Shown here: in pieces, positions 21,803-31,556 of the stretch | Layout: each line of letters starts with the position of its first letter | How positions within the stretch are numbered: position 1 is the stretch's first letter | Assembly: GCA_009746045.1 (NCBI GenBank) | Contig: RPFO01000436.1 | Coordinates: 1,753,851 to 1,817,850, forward strand | From: Mesostigma viride | Lineage: Eukaryota > Streptophyta > Mesostigmatophyceae > Mesostigmatales > Mesostigmataceae | DNA: 64,000 bases | Reading direction: 5' to 3' | Program-made: the position numbers and the translations under genes | Notes under the pieces: model-generated | The model's database searches: none | Told to the model about the DNA's origin: nothing | Seen by the model: only the letters and a program-made list of their open reading frames with translations

Positions 21803-23677
21803 ATGGCTGACGGTATTGAGCGAGGGCGACGAGAGGCCCATCGCTTCTCTCCTGCCCCTTCCCTCGTGGCAGCACTCGAGGCGGCAGAGAGAGCTACCCA
21901 AAATCACTCACGCCCGAGTAGTGAGCGTGGCTCTAGGGGGTCATCCCCAGCACAAACCCCACGTTTGGGAGGGAATTCCTCGGCGGCTGCCGGTGCACCA
22001 CCTGGTAGCCCTGTAGTGAATCCCCTTAATGGACCACCAAGTGGAACATCCATCGCGGGATTGTCGGCGGGTCCGGCCCTTGGTGTAGGAGCCGGCGCGG
22101 GGGCGCAGGGGAATAATGTTACCCTGCACTACGGTAGGAGTGGGGCCCTGCCTACGGTGCTGCCGCAACCTACATTGGCCACTTGGCCCAGCAGCGCCCC
22201 GGCGCCACCCTTGTATGATAGCCGATCGCGGTCTCGCCGCGCTGCGAATCGGGCGTCCTATCATGCGCCTGGACCCCTTGGGGCTAGCCCCTTCGGCCAT
22301 GCCTCGCCAAATATGGCTGGGCAGGGCCAGGGCACCGCACGGACCGGTCGGTCTTCCTTCGGGGTCGCAGGGGAGGCGATTCCCCTCCCCAACTCAGCAT
22401 ACGACCGCCTGGCTCCGGGTGACCCACGAGCGCAGCACCCAGCGGCCACCGCCGCCCATCATTATGCAAGCCGCGCCCACTACCCACATGGGTATGAGCA
22501 CCCGGGTGAGGATGAGTGCAGCCCCCCGGCAGGTTACCCGCGTGGGCACACCTCGCAAGGTGTGGCCGGGCCCGGGAGACCCGCGAGTATCATGGGCCAT
22601 CATGACGATGATACTCACAATGCAGGGCGACTACCACCGTTGCCCAAGCTGTCGGATATTCCCAAGTTTAAACCCGACTGCTCGTACCAAGAGTTTGAGG
22701 CTTGGGAGATTGCAGTGTCTCAGAAGATCGACATCTGGGAGACATACAATCGCAAGCTCTTGGACGAGGATATCAAGGTCAAGCTGGTGTCCAGCGAGGC
22801 ACTGGCTCCCGATGTGAGACAAGCTCTCCATTGCGAAAGCGCCCTGGCCAATGGCTTCCCCAGCAGCTTGGCTGAATTATTTCGGCGAGCACGGGCCAAG
22901 TACCTGCCACCCGACCAAGACAAGCTGGACCGGGAGGCTTTTGGGGCGTTCAAGCAGGGGAACCTGAGCTATCGGGAATATATGACCAAGTTCGAGCTTC
23001 TAGCTGGGCGGGTTGATGACCTGATGGGCCCAGAAGCCTTGGCAAGGTTCTATGAGGGCTTGCAACCCGAATTCCGGGATGAGGTGAAGCGGAAATTCGC
23101 CCACCTCTCCTGGGCTCAATGGAACCTGCAGGACATCAAGACCTACCTAGCGGAGATAGCTCCCTTGGTGCAGCGGACCCCAAAACCCCGCGTGAATGCA
23201 CTGGAACTCAATGAGCTGGGATTCGCCCCCGTGTGGGTGGATGAGCTACAGTGCGAGGTCCTGGACATTAATGCCTTGGACACTTCCCGGATTCAGTGCT
23301 ACCACTGCAACCGCGTGGGGCACATCAAACGTGAGTGCCCTGATCTCCCTCCGCTGGACCAGGCCCCGCCTGTGCAACGCAACAATTTCCAAGCGGCCTC
23401 CCCGCAAATGGCCTCGAGGCCACCACCGGCGCGAAATATGCGCACAGCTCCCAGTGCGGGTGAGCGTGCCCGACGCTTGCAACAAGCGCGCCAACAGCCC
23501 CGGCTGTACCAACAACCCAAGGCGCCCCCAAGCTCCTACCAGCAAGCTGGGCATGCCCTCAACCAACTGGATGCCGCAGACGCGGCCGAGCCTGATGATG
23601 GCTCTTCCGCGGCCGCATCCGGCCACCTGCGAGGCACACCGGTGGACGAGGGGCCTGCAGGAGAGGCGTTGGACTGA
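21803..23677 (+). CDS. Gypsy Gag (capsid and nucleocapsid)
   Basis: A 624-residue polyprotein that would package the element RNA. Residues 1 to about 280 are low-complexity Gly/Pro/Ala/Arg. A retrotransposon gag domain follows (FEAWEIAVSQKIDIWETYNR to the FYEGLQPEFRDEVKRKF region, about 300-450). A CCHC zinc knuckle, CYHCNRVGHIKREC (C-x2-C-x4-H-x4-C), is at about 500-513, and a basic/Gln-rich tail ends at TGA 23675-23677. ATG 21803 is the first in-frame start after the leader. The frame is intact. The pol frame that follows is offset by -1, consistent with programmed frameshifting or with decay. Confidence 0.9.
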   Translation: MADGIERGRREAHRFSPAPSLVAALEAAERATQNHSRPSSERGSRGSSPAQTPRLGGNSSAAAGAPPGSPVVNPLNGPPSGTSIAGLSAGPALGVGAGAGAQGNNVTLHYGRSGALPTVLPQPTLATWPSSAPAPPLYDSRSRSRRAANRASYHAPGPLGASPFGHASPNMAGQGQGTARTGRSSFGVAGEAIPLPNSAYDRLAPGDPRAQHPAATAAHHYASRAHYPHGYEHPGEDECSPPAGYPRGHTSQGVAGPGRPASIMGHHDDDTHNAGRLPPLPKLSDIPKFKPDCSYQEFEAWEIAVSQKIDIWETYNRKLLDEDIKVKLVSSEALAPDVRQALHCESALANGFPSSLAELFRRARAKYLPPDQDKLDREAFGAFKQGNLSYREYMTKFELLAGRVDDLMGPEALARFYEGLQPEFRDEVKRKFAHLSWAQWNLQDIKTYLAEIAPLVQRTPKPRVNALELNELGFAPVWVDELQCEVLDINALDTSRIQCYHCNRVGHIKRECPDLPPLDQAPPVQRNNFQAASPQMASRPPPARNMRTAPSAGERARRLQQARQQPRLYQQPKAPPSSYQQAGHALNQLDAADAAEPDDGSSAAASGHLRGTPVDEGPAGEALD

Positions 23678-23679
23678 GA

Positions 23680-24180
23680 GGCCGGGAGGGCACTCCGGGC
23701 GACACCTTACCCGGCCATGCACAAGTCGCCCAAGTTTTGTTACCATGTAATGTGGTGACAGAGACCCAGGAATGGCAAGCGGAGCCTAGCGAAGGCCCGC
23801 GGCAACTACTCCTCTTCACTGGAAGCCTACCAGACCCCCAGGGCTCTGGGCGTTGTTTGGAGGGCATCAAGGTCCTCATTGACAGTGGTGCGGCTACCAC
23901 CTTCATCAGTGAGGCCATAGTGCAGCGCCTGGGAGTAACCCCGACTCCCCATACCATTGCTCGGCGCGTGCGATACTCGGATGGCTACACTCAGCCATCC
24001 CCGGGCTATGTGGACTTGGCCCCTATCGTACAAGGCACCAGCGTGCCCATTCGCGCCACGGTCATTCCCTTACAAGCGGCTGATATCATCCTAGGGATTG
24101 ACTGGCTGCACATCCAAGGTGACCGTCTCTTTTGGTACCATGGTTACCCACTTCCCAGATGGGTCATTCTGGTTACCTGA
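23680..24180 (+). CDS. Gypsy aspartic protease
   Basis: Cleaves Gag-Pol. IKVLIDSGAATTFISEAI carries the catalytic D-S-G (about 23870-23910), and the flap/second motif region ends ADIILGIDWLHIQGD near 24115. The frame is -1 relative to gag and has no convincing start codon of its own. It shifts again near 24130, after which the linker continues in other frames to about 24570. Confidence 0.8.
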   Translation, partial: GREGTPGDTLPGHAQVAQVLLPCNVVTETQEWQAEPSEGPRQLLLFTGSLPDPQGSGRCLEGIKVLIDSGAATTFISEAIVQRLGVTPTPHTIARRVRYSDGYTQPSPGYVDLAPIVQGTSVPIRATVIPLQAADIILGIDWLHIQGDRLFWYHGYPLPRWVILVT

Positions 24181-26190
24181 GCGGCAGTATGCGGCCAACG
24201 GCATGACCATCACCGATGACACGCCTGCCCTCAAGAGTGACCGTCGTCGCCTTGCGGACATTCTCATGTCCAAAAGGGAGTTCAAGCGGATGATGAGAGC
24301 CCGACAGCCTCCTCCCGTTTACTCCATTCGTCTGGACGCCCTTGCCCACGCGCGGGCCCAGCGCCCAGCATGCACAGGCTGGAGTTTCGTTAAACTCGCT
24401 TGGCATGGACTTGTCGGAAGACGAGGTGAAACGACTCAACGCAGTGCTCGATCAGTATTCAGCCGTGTTTGAGGAGAAAACACCTACGTTTCCCCCGGCC
24501 AGACCGGTGCTCCACCGCATTCATTTGCAGGAGGGGCACCCACCTACCACCTCACCCATTTTTCGCATGGGCCCGTGGAGTTGGCAGAGCTCAAGAAGAT
24601 CTTGGTCGGCTTGTTGGAGGCCGGCTTGATCGAGCCCAGCAATAGCCCTTACAGCGCGGGCGTGTTGCTGGTGCCCAAACCCAATGGGAAGTGGCGTCTG
24701 GTTACGGATTATCGCAAACTCAATGCGATCACCGTGAAGTCCAAGTATCCCCTCCCCCGCATCGATGATATATTTAATAAGGTGGAGGGCGCAAAGTACT
24801 TTACGGTGCTCGATTGTGCAGACGGTTTTTGGCAACTTCGGATCGCCCCCGAAGATTGCCATAAAACAGCCTTTGCCACGCCTTTTGGCCATTACCAATT
24901 CCGCGTGGCGGCCATGGGCTTGTGTAACAGCCCTGCCTCTTTTCAGATGCTCATGAACCACCTCTTTAGGTCGGTGATGGGCACTAGTCGGCTGCCCCAG
25001 GTCTCGGCAGACCTGCGCGACCCGACTATCCCGTGGGACCCGGGGACGCAGCCGTACAAACGCACCTGCGTGGCCATCTACTTGGATGACATCCTCATTT
25101 TCTCTCGCACGTTCGAGGAGCACTTGGAGGATGTTGCCGCGGTTCTGCAGATCATGGCGGATAATAAACTGTCCGCCCGCCGCAGCAAGGTAGAATCAGG
25201 CCGCAGCGTCCCCTTTCTAGGCCACATTCTCTCGGACAAGGGCGTGTCCACGGACCCCGATAAGGTCGCCGCCGTCCAACAGTGGCCTGTTCCCGCGAAT
25301 GTTCGCGCCTTGCGCAGCTTCTTGGGCTTGGTATCGTATTATCGCCGCTTCATCCCGCGTTTCGCGACCATTGCGGCCCCGCTTACTCACCTCCTCAAGA
25401 AGGACGTACCGTGGGAATGGTCAGGCCTGTGTCAACAGGCCTTTGACCTGCTGAAGGCCAGGCTCGCCACTGCGCCTGTCCTCATCCTTCCGGATCCCAC
25501 CAAGCCATTCGTGGTCAATAGCGATTCTAGCAAGGTTGCTATTGGCGGTGTGCTGCTCCAAGACCATGGTCTCGGTCTCCAACCGGTCGAGTATATCTCC
25601 CGGACGATGATCCCGGCCGAAAGAAATTACCCGGTCCATCAGCAAGAGTTGTTGGCCGTGGTGTACTGTTGCCATACTTGGCGGCACCATCTTCTGGGTG
25701 CTCAGTTCAACGTGGCCATGGCCGAACCCGACCCTGCGGACCCGTACCGCTTGATCATCCAGACCGACCATCGGCCCCTCACGCACTTGTTGACGCAGCC
25801 CACGCTTACGCCACGCCAAGCCCGTTGGCTTGAATATTTGGCACAGTTCGGTCCGTTCAAGATCGAATATGTCAAGGGCCTTGACAACACGGTCCCTGAC
25901 GCCCTGTCGCGTCGCCCCGACTATTGGTTTTATGAGGATCTTGACGTTTTGGCCACGACGTTGATCCCCTCCCATGGTCCCGTCGCCCCCTTTGGCGACC
26001 GCTTGAGCGACCCGATGAGCCCCTTCCTCTTCTGTGGCGCCACAACCGCGGAGGTTGACACTGTTGACCATTCCGTGCGCCTCGCCGGCAGCACCCCTGC
26101 ACGTGAGGGCACGTGCGCAGCCGCAGGGGGGGAAGGACTTCGGCCCCGTACAGCCATATGGTGCCGGCGACAGGAGTCTACCCTCCAATG
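24181..26190 (+). CDS. Gypsy reverse transcriptase and RNase H
   Basis: The main open frame is 24575-26257; the N-terminal linker (LSEDEVKRLNAVLDQYSAVF near 24420) is in another frame. RT: VPKPNGKWRLVTDYRKLN (residues 33-50), catalytic TVLDCADGFWQ (78-87), FRVAAMGLCNSPASFQ (109-123), YLDDILIFS (169-177). Between FQMLMNHLF and YLDD there is an unusual insert of about 30 residues (134-163). RNase H follows: NSDSSKVAIGGVLLQ, ELLAVVYCCHTWRHHL, IQTDHRPL and the LDNTVPDALSRRP end. Catalytic Asp residues of RT are present. Shifts at about 24560 and 26190 split the polyprotein. Confidence 0.9.
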
Positions 26191-27771
26191 CAGCCCGTTG
26201 GAGAGGCATTCACGTTGGCAAATACTGCAACAACGGTCGTCATCAGCTCGGACCTAGAGCGCCTCATCTCGCGCTTCACGGTCACTGAGGGTAAGGCAAA
26301 TGAAGCCATAGCTGCCCGCCCTCAGAGCATGGACGGCTACCCAGCCAAGTTTCAAAACGGGTTCCTTTACGTGAATGTCAGTGGCCAGGCGGCCCGTCAA
26401 GACTCATGGCGCTTGTATGTCCCCCAAATATGCCGCGCTGAGGTATTATTTGAGTTACATGACTCCGTCTTGGGGGGACACCAAGGCCAGGACAGGCTGT
26501 TAGCGAGGGCCCGGAGGTCCTACTATTGGCCTAAGATGGCTCGGGATGTGCGGGAGTATGTCAGTACCTGTGACAGCTGCCAGCACATGAAGCCACGGAA
26601 TACGGGCAAACAGGGCGTTCCAAAGGAAATTCCAGACCCCATGTTCCCTTGGGACTCGGTGATGATGGATTTCATTGGGCCCTTGCCAGAGACCAAGGCG
26701 GGCAATGCTCAGATCCTGGTAGTGGTGGACCGGCTCACGCGGAGATGCCATTTAATCCCCTGCAAGGCCACCCTGACGGCGGAAGAGTGTGCCCACTTGT
26801 TCCTAAACAATGTGTTCCGGCTCCATGGCATGCCCCGACAATTTATCACCGACAAGGACAAGCTGTTCACGTCGAAATTTTGGACCTCATTTTTTCAGGT
26901 CGTCGGGACTAAGTTGTCTATGGGTACGGCCTATCACAGTAGCTCTTCTCACATGGTGGAGAGAGTGAATCGGGTGGTGGAAGAGGCACTGCGGCACTAC
27001 CTGGATCGAGACGGGAGGAATTGGGACGAAGTGCTGGGATTCATTGAGTTTTCACTCAATAATGCCCCCCATTCTGCCCACGGGTATACCCCGTTCTTTC
27101 TTGATACAGGCAGGCATCCCCTTACCCCCACCGATCTCTTGACCGCCCCAGCCATCACCACGACAACGGAGCTACGCTCCACAGTCGCAGGGGCGCGGGA
27201 GCTGGTACAACGGATGGTGCAAGCTCATTCCAGCGCCATAAGTGGCCTACGTCAGGCGCGTGCCAAGTACATGGCGCGAGTCCAAAGTACCCTGGACAGG
27301 CGCACCCCTGCAATCGAAGCAGGTGACTTGGTTTTAATTGAGGGCCCCCACCAAGGCCGCTTCTCGCACAAGTTCGAGGACAGCCTGAAGGTCAAGCTCC
27401 GCCCCTTATTCCTTGGACCGTATCTGGTGGAGAAGGTGTTCAATGAGGTGATGGTGTCTGTCGCCATCCCGGACTCGTGGCAGCTGAAGTCCAATGTTTT
27501 CCACGTTGACCAGCTGAAGCTTTACCGCAAGAGCACCTTCCCAGGTCGTGTCATGGCACCCGCCCCCTTGGAGTTCAACCCCGAGACGGGCGAACCCGAG
27601 GATGAGGTCGAGGACATTGTAGCCCACCGCAATCGAGGCCGCCGCCGCGAGTACCTCCTTAAGTGGAAGTTCTCCCAAACAGAGCTAGAGCACTCATGGG
27701 TAGCTGAGGCTGGACTCACGGGCTGTGCACGCTTGCTACAGGAGTATAAAGCCCGGGCAGGGTTGGCATAA
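26113..27771 (+). CDS. Gypsy integrase with C-terminal chromodomain
   Basis: Inserts the cDNA. HHCC zinc domain: His116, His123, Cys153, Cys156 (GGHQGQDRLL to CDSCQHMK). Core D,D-35-E: Asp186 in MMDFIGPLP, Asp247 in FITDKDKLFTSKFW, Glu283 in MVERVNRVVEE. GPY/F-like region: LRPLFLGPYLVEKVFNE. A chromodomain (about 490-545: VEDIVAHRNRGRRREYLLKW then HSWVAEAGL) marks a chromovirus-type element and may guide insertion toward marked chromatin. The frame is intact to the stop at 27769-27771; its true N-terminus continues from the RT frame by frameshift. Confidence 0.92.
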   Translation: MRSRRGGRTSAPYSHMVPATGVYPPMQPVGEAFTLANTATTVVISSDLERLISRFTVTEGKANEAIAARPQSMDGYPAKFQNGFLYVNVSGQAARQDSWRLYVPQICRAEVLFELHDSVLGGHQGQDRLLARARRSYYWPKMARDVREYVSTCDSCQHMKPRNTGKQGVPKEIPDPMFPWDSVMMDFIGPLPETKAGNAQILVVVDRLTRRCHLIPCKATLTAEECAHLFLNNVFRLHGMPRQFITDKDKLFTSKFWTSFFQVVGTKLSMGTAYHSSSSHMVERVNRVVEEALRHYLDRDGRNWDEVLGFIEFSLNNAPHSAHGYTPFFLDTGRHPLTPTDLLTAPAITTTTELRSTVAGARELVQRMVQAHSSAISGLRQARAKYMARVQSTLDRRTPAIEAGDLVLIEGPHQGRFSHKFEDSLKVKLRPLFLGPYLVEKVFNEVMVSVAIPDSWQLKSNVFHVDQLKLYRKSTFPGRVMAPAPLEFNPETGEPEDEVEDIVAHRNRGRRREYLLKWKFSQTELEHSWVAEAGLTGCARLLQEYKARAGLA

Positions 27772-27792
27772 TTCCGGCCCTTCTCCTACCTT

Positions 27793-28194
27793 TTGCGTAA
27801 TGCTCCTTGCATGTGCATTGGCAGCCTTGATGCAGGCCGCCCCGCCCCAGGGGTCCATGGGCGAGTTATTCGGTGCGGTATCGTTTGGACAGGAGGTTCG
27901 GTGTCCCTCACCCGACACAAGTTCCTCGCCGCCTTCTTGAGCGTTTTCCCACTGGAGGCGCTGCGGGATGTCAACCTGGCCAAACGCCATGATGCACGCG
28001 CCGGCGAGCGGCAACTCACCTTCCAGCCCGCCCTAGTCCAGGCCAATGGCCTGCCTCTTCCCGAGCCGGCTGAGGCCGCGCCGGCTGAGCGTGTCCACCG
28101 GCGTCAACGCCCGGCCGCACCTCTGCGCGGGCATGGCCGTGGGGGCTCCGCTCGTGGGGGTCACCGCCCGAGCCCTTACCGCCCGGCGCCGTAA
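27793..28194 (+). CDS. Extra open frame between integrase and 3' LTR
   Basis: 133 codons, between the integrase stop and the polypurine tract. The middle (SLTRHKFLAAFLSVFPLEAL) could form a helix. The end is Arg/Gly/Pro-rich (HGRGGSARGGHRPSPYRPAP). I recognise no family. Gypsy elements often carry an extra frame here, but this could be chance in GC-rich DNA. Confidence 0.35.
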   Translation: MRNAPCMCIGSLDAGRPAPGVHGRVIRCGIVWTGGSVSLTRHKFLAAFLSVFPLEALRDVNLAKRHDARAGERQLTFQPALVQANGLPLPEPAEAAPAERVHRRQRPAAPLRGHGRGGSARGGHRPSPYRPAP

Positions 28195-28311
28195 ACCATC
28201 GCCAACGGACGGTGACAATTGGCACGATCGATGCGTGCCCTGGAAGGGAACAGTGACCATGTATACAGTCATTTATAAGTCCCGGCTACAGGAGTAGCCG
28301 CCTCTTTTGTT

Positions 28312-28324
28312 GGGGGGGGAGGTG
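28312..28324 (+). promoter_or_regulatory. Polypurine tract
   Basis: GGGGGGGGAGGTG immediately upstream of the 3' LTR start; the expected plus-strand primer site of an LTR element. Confidence 0.75.
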
Positions 28325-29057
28325 TGTTGCACGGATGCAACATGCCATTTGTGGTATATAAATTATCCGTCCCGGTCGATCGGCGCCGACCGTAATCCGG
28401 CGCCAGTGCCGAGGCCATAGTATAGTTGGCAGCCGAGGCAATCCGTGTGGAAGTAAGTGTAGAAGTTTTGCTGACGAACTTGGCCTTTGCGCCGTAGGCA
28501 GACCTAGCGCCTGAACGGGAGTTACGGACAGCCAAGTGGCACTGCACATGCGTTATGATGGTACCTACGGACATTTGGATATTTTCAGGAGAGGCCTCTA
28601 GCCGTACTGGTCTTTAATGTGTTCTAGACGGTTCGAGAAGCCCGTCCCCGCGGACCTCACGTCATGCCTGGTTGGCAGCGCCAGGCGCAGCCACCAACGG
28701 GGACGAAGGGACAAAATAGGAAGGCACGAGCTATGCCAGCGATCCGGACCTTGTATCGTAATTTACCACGTTGCTCTACAGATTATTTACCATCGCTTAA
28801 TCCTGGAGTGTAAATCTCCTGTGGGCTCGAGTGTGAATCCCTCGCCTACTGGGTGTAAGTCTTCCCGCATTGAGTGTTTTAATCTGTGTGGTGACATTGT
28901 AATATACGAAACCGGTTTTCCGGGTTTGAGCTTATTCGTATTGTGTGACAAGTATTCTTAAGCCACCATCGTGCGCTGTGACGCATAGGAAGTCAAAGGT
29001 CTTTCGCATTCATTCTCAATCATTAAGGCGCTATTTTAAATAGCCATACGTGTTAAA
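28325..29057 (+). repeat. 3' LTR
   Basis: 733 bp, near-identical to 20594-21333; followed by the target duplication GCGGC. Confidence 0.92.
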
Positions 29058-29390
29058 GCGGCCCCCCTTCCCCAAGCTCGTTCGTGATCACTAGGCCAGG
29101 GGCACGGCCTGCAATGCTAGCAAAGCGGGCACGTAACCCTGGCACATAACATAATCCACTACAATAATAAACAAGGACGGCGACAGGACGCAACCCTGCT
29201 AGACGCCGGTCTGCAGTGGACATTGCGGGGTAAAGCCGTGTTGAGTGCGCACCGAAGCGGTCGACCCCTCATACAGCGTCAACCCCTCAAACAACAGAAT
29301 GTCTGTGGTTAATGTGCTTTGTAGTCGTTCTCTGGTCAGAATGTGCCATAGCCTTTGCATCAGACAAAATTAAATTATGACATGGCTCCG
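29058..29390 (-). pseudogene. LINE RT (second family), 5' half of the copy split by Gypsy
   Basis: Minus strand carries LTLYEGSTASVRTQHGF and QGCVLSPSLFIIVVDYVM (motif B, near 29150-29200), which in a continuous RT would precede the YADD segment found at 20545. The Gypsy target duplication lies exactly at the junction. Confidence 0.75.
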
Positions 29391-29403
29391 TGCAGGGAGA
29401 TCA

Positions 29404-29431
29404 TTGAATTGAATTGAATTGAATTGAATTG
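29404..29431. repeat. (GAATT)n tail
   Basis: Pentanucleotide repeat at the 3' end of the minus-strand ORF1-only element; on its coding strand it reads (AATTC)n. Confidence 0.9.
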
Positions 29432-31296
29432 TAACATAACTCTGTTGGGAGAATATGTAGCACATATCCCTGAGAAGGCAATATGGCCTATAATACATTC
29501 TGGGCTACTTCCTGCAAGGGTGGGAATGTAAGCTACCCTTGCTCTAGGTGCACCAGGGCACCTGCACCCTCATGATCTATCACGCTATGCCCAGCTAAGG
29601 GGGAGCATGTCATGTGGGGGAAGATCATCATGGCTGTACAAGAGCTAGGGCATGGCTTCTCTACAGAGAGCATCTCTCTGCATGGCATTATTAGCATGGC
29701 TAAATTCTTAATGCAACATCCATGGGGGTCCCATTATAGGCATGGCGTGGCTAAATTCTGAAGGCATCATCCATGGGGGGCCATTATGGGCGCACATGCG
29801 CGTCACTGGGCCACATGCTAGGCTAAGCCTGACTAAGCTACACTACTGGTATATATTCCCTAGTCTGAGGTGGCAGGAGGGGCCTGCCAGGGCTTGTGGT
29901 CAACGTGGATGACCACCCCCCTCCAGTATACCGGCTTCCCCCTTGCGCTCTGCCGGAGCTGAAGGTAGGTCGGCCATAGCTCGCGTCGCCGCTGTTGCTG
30001 GGCCAGGGTCAAGTCGTCGTCCAGCGTGAAGCGAGTCTCCGAGAGCTTCTTGCGGCATTTAAGGAACGCCAGCTTGTCCGCCATGTACTTAAAGGTGAGG
30101 AGCACGGGTGCCGGGCCAGCCTTCCCCCGCGCGCGGGGGAGGCGGACAGCCGACATGTCCAGCTCACCAGTGAGTAGCATGGGGGCAAAAATGTCGCGCT
30201 TAAATGCCTCAAGAAGGCTCGTGGAGGTCTCACCTGCCGGCTGGTCGAAGTGCTTGACGATGACATTGTGGCTGCGCCTGGCGATGTCGGCTTCCTCGCG
30301 AAGGTCGAGGGCTTGTTGCTTGAGTTGTGCTGTGATGCCGTGGAGGTGGTGGAGGTGGCGTGGTGCTTAAGCAAGTCCGCCCAGGTGGAGGGAGCATCGC
30401 CGGCCGGGCCAGCAGGTGCCGGCTGGGCGGCGATGTCCTTCACCGCCTGGGCGGTGAGGCCGGCGGTGTCATGCAAGCACTCAAGGGCGGTGGCGGTGGC
30501 TTGAATGCGTTCAGTGGTCGAGGTCGAGGAGCTGGGCTTTGATGTCGGCAGTGGAGGCGGAAATGGCAGTGGAGGTGGAGGCGGCGGTGGTGGAAATGTA
30601 AGGAAGTTCAGTAGCCAACGTGCCGCCGATTGCTGCTACGTCGGCAGCAAGGGGGGTCACGTGCTTCTGAAAGGCTTCCGTAAGGATGGAAGGGAGGGTG
30701 GGTGCGGAGATGGATGGAGCCCAGATCTCGCCGTCAGAGCGCAGGAGAAGGGAGTTGAGAATGGTGTGCTGAAGTTGGGGGCGGGCGCACCGGCCGAGCA
30801 GGGCGTCGGGGTTAAACCATTTCCCTTCCGGGGTGATGAGGCGATTGATGTCGTGGAGATGGAGGCACAGGTCGTACAGCGATGCGTAGTCCCCGTAGAA
30901 GAGGCAATGCAGGGCAGTTGCCGGGGACATGTTGGTCCAGTCGTGATCGTCAACCTTGAAAGGTTGGGGCCGCGAAAGCGCGGTAACTTCTGTGGGGCGT
31001 GAAACCCCTCCTGTTTTGTCGGCTGGGCGGCTGCGTTTAGGGTCAGGCGATGCCGATGGCGAGGCATTAAGCCCGGGAGGGTTCGGGGCGAGCACCAGTG
31101 CGCGACTAGTATCACCGCTGCCTGCCGGACCTGAGGGCGAAGCTGCAGCCTGCGCTGCAGACGTATTTTCATGGCCGAGCGCATCCGCTAAACTGCGTTG
31201 CGTCAAGGGGCGTTTGCTCGTCATATATTGCGTAATAGATTCGGAAAATTATATCAGCATGTGCGTCTTAGAAAGACGAAGCGATAGTGATACCCA
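29432..31296 (-). mobile_element. ORF1-only (half-LINE) retroelement, full length
   Basis: Minus strand: 5' leader (TATCACTATCGCTTCGTC, then AAGACGCACATGCTGATA), ORF1 (31224-29860), a 430-bp 3' UTR, hairpin TCTCCCAACAGAG and a pentanucleotide tail. It shares both ends with the copy at 48541-51198, so the lack of an RT frame is a property of the family and not truncation. Compare mammalian HAL1 elements, which also keep only ORF1. Confidence 0.75.
29860..31224 (-). pseudogene. L1-ORF1-like RNA-binding protein, frameshifted
   Basis: Expected role: a nucleic-acid chaperone that coats LINE-type RNA. Starts MTSKRPLTQRSLADALG at 31224. A Ser/Pro/Ala-rich region and a nuclear-type KRSRPADK stretch follow, then a conserved DLCLHLHDINRLITPEGKWF segment, then a Thr/Ser-rich region. 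A coiled-coil-like LKQQALDLREEADIARRS leads to an RRM-like NVIVKHFD. The C-terminal domain is FKYMADKLAFLKCRKKL followed by LTLAQQQRRRELWPTYLQLR, resembling the L1 ORF1p C-terminal domain. Frameshifts at about 30490 and 30340 split the reading frame. No RT or endonuclease follows. Confidence 0.7.
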
Positions 31297-31450
31297 GGGA
31301 GATCATGTAGCGCGTATTCCCTAATAAGTTGCTTGACTTCTGGATGGGGGTGAGCGAAGCCGCGAAACCGAACTAAGCTAATGCTGAACTAATCTATAGA
31401 ATTTGTAGATAGATGTTGTAGATAGCTGTTGTAGATAGATTAGACCGGTA
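31297..31450 (-). mobile_element. LINE 3' UTR fused to the 5' end of the ORF1-only element
   Basis: On the minus strand: TTAGCTTAGTTCGGTTTCGC, CCCCATCCA, GGGAATACGCGCTACATGAT and CTCCCT, i.e. the LINE 3' UTR, running with no AT tail straight into the ORF1-only leader at about 31296. It includes a GTAGATAGCTGTT/GTAGATAGATTA short repeat. Confidence 0.65.
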
Positions 31451-31471
31451 GGACTGTTTGCACCCATCCAT

Positions 31472-31523
31472 CCATCCATCCATCGGGGTCAATGCTCTGT
31501 GACTCCCCAACGGGAGCACGAGT
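31472..31523 (+). mobile_element. Short hairpin element (type B 3' module)
   Basis: (CCAT)n, then GGGGTCAATGCTCTGTGACT, then the hairpin CTCCCCAACGGGAG and CACGAGTC, ending at a TTAA tail. The same module occurs at 38456, 62463 and, inverted, at 35629 and 56861. Confidence 0.7.
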
Positions 31524-31556
31524 CTAATTAATTAATTAATTAATTATAATATATAA
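31524..31556. repeat. (TTAA)n tract between two converging tails
   Basis: Tail of the plus-strand short element on the left and of the minus-strand LINE on the right. Confidence 0.85.

Larger units (their letters stand above)
20594..29057 (+). mobile_element. Complete Ty3/Gypsy chromodomain LTR retrotransposon
   Basis: An 8464-bp element with LTRs 20594-21333 and 28325-29057, primer-binding site, gag, pol (protease, RT, RNase H, integrase with chromodomain), polypurine tract and 5-bp target duplication GCGGC (20589-20593 and 29058-29062). The LTRs differ at only about ten positions, including one 4-nt indel, so the insertion is fairly young. Several frameshifts break pol. It sits inside an older minus-strand LINE. 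Confidence 0.93.

Noticed and set aside
29860-31224. ORF1-only element as a 5' fragment of a normal LINE
   Set aside because: Both copies have a 3' UTR, hairpin and tail directly after ORF1, so missing RT is not due to truncation in these copies.
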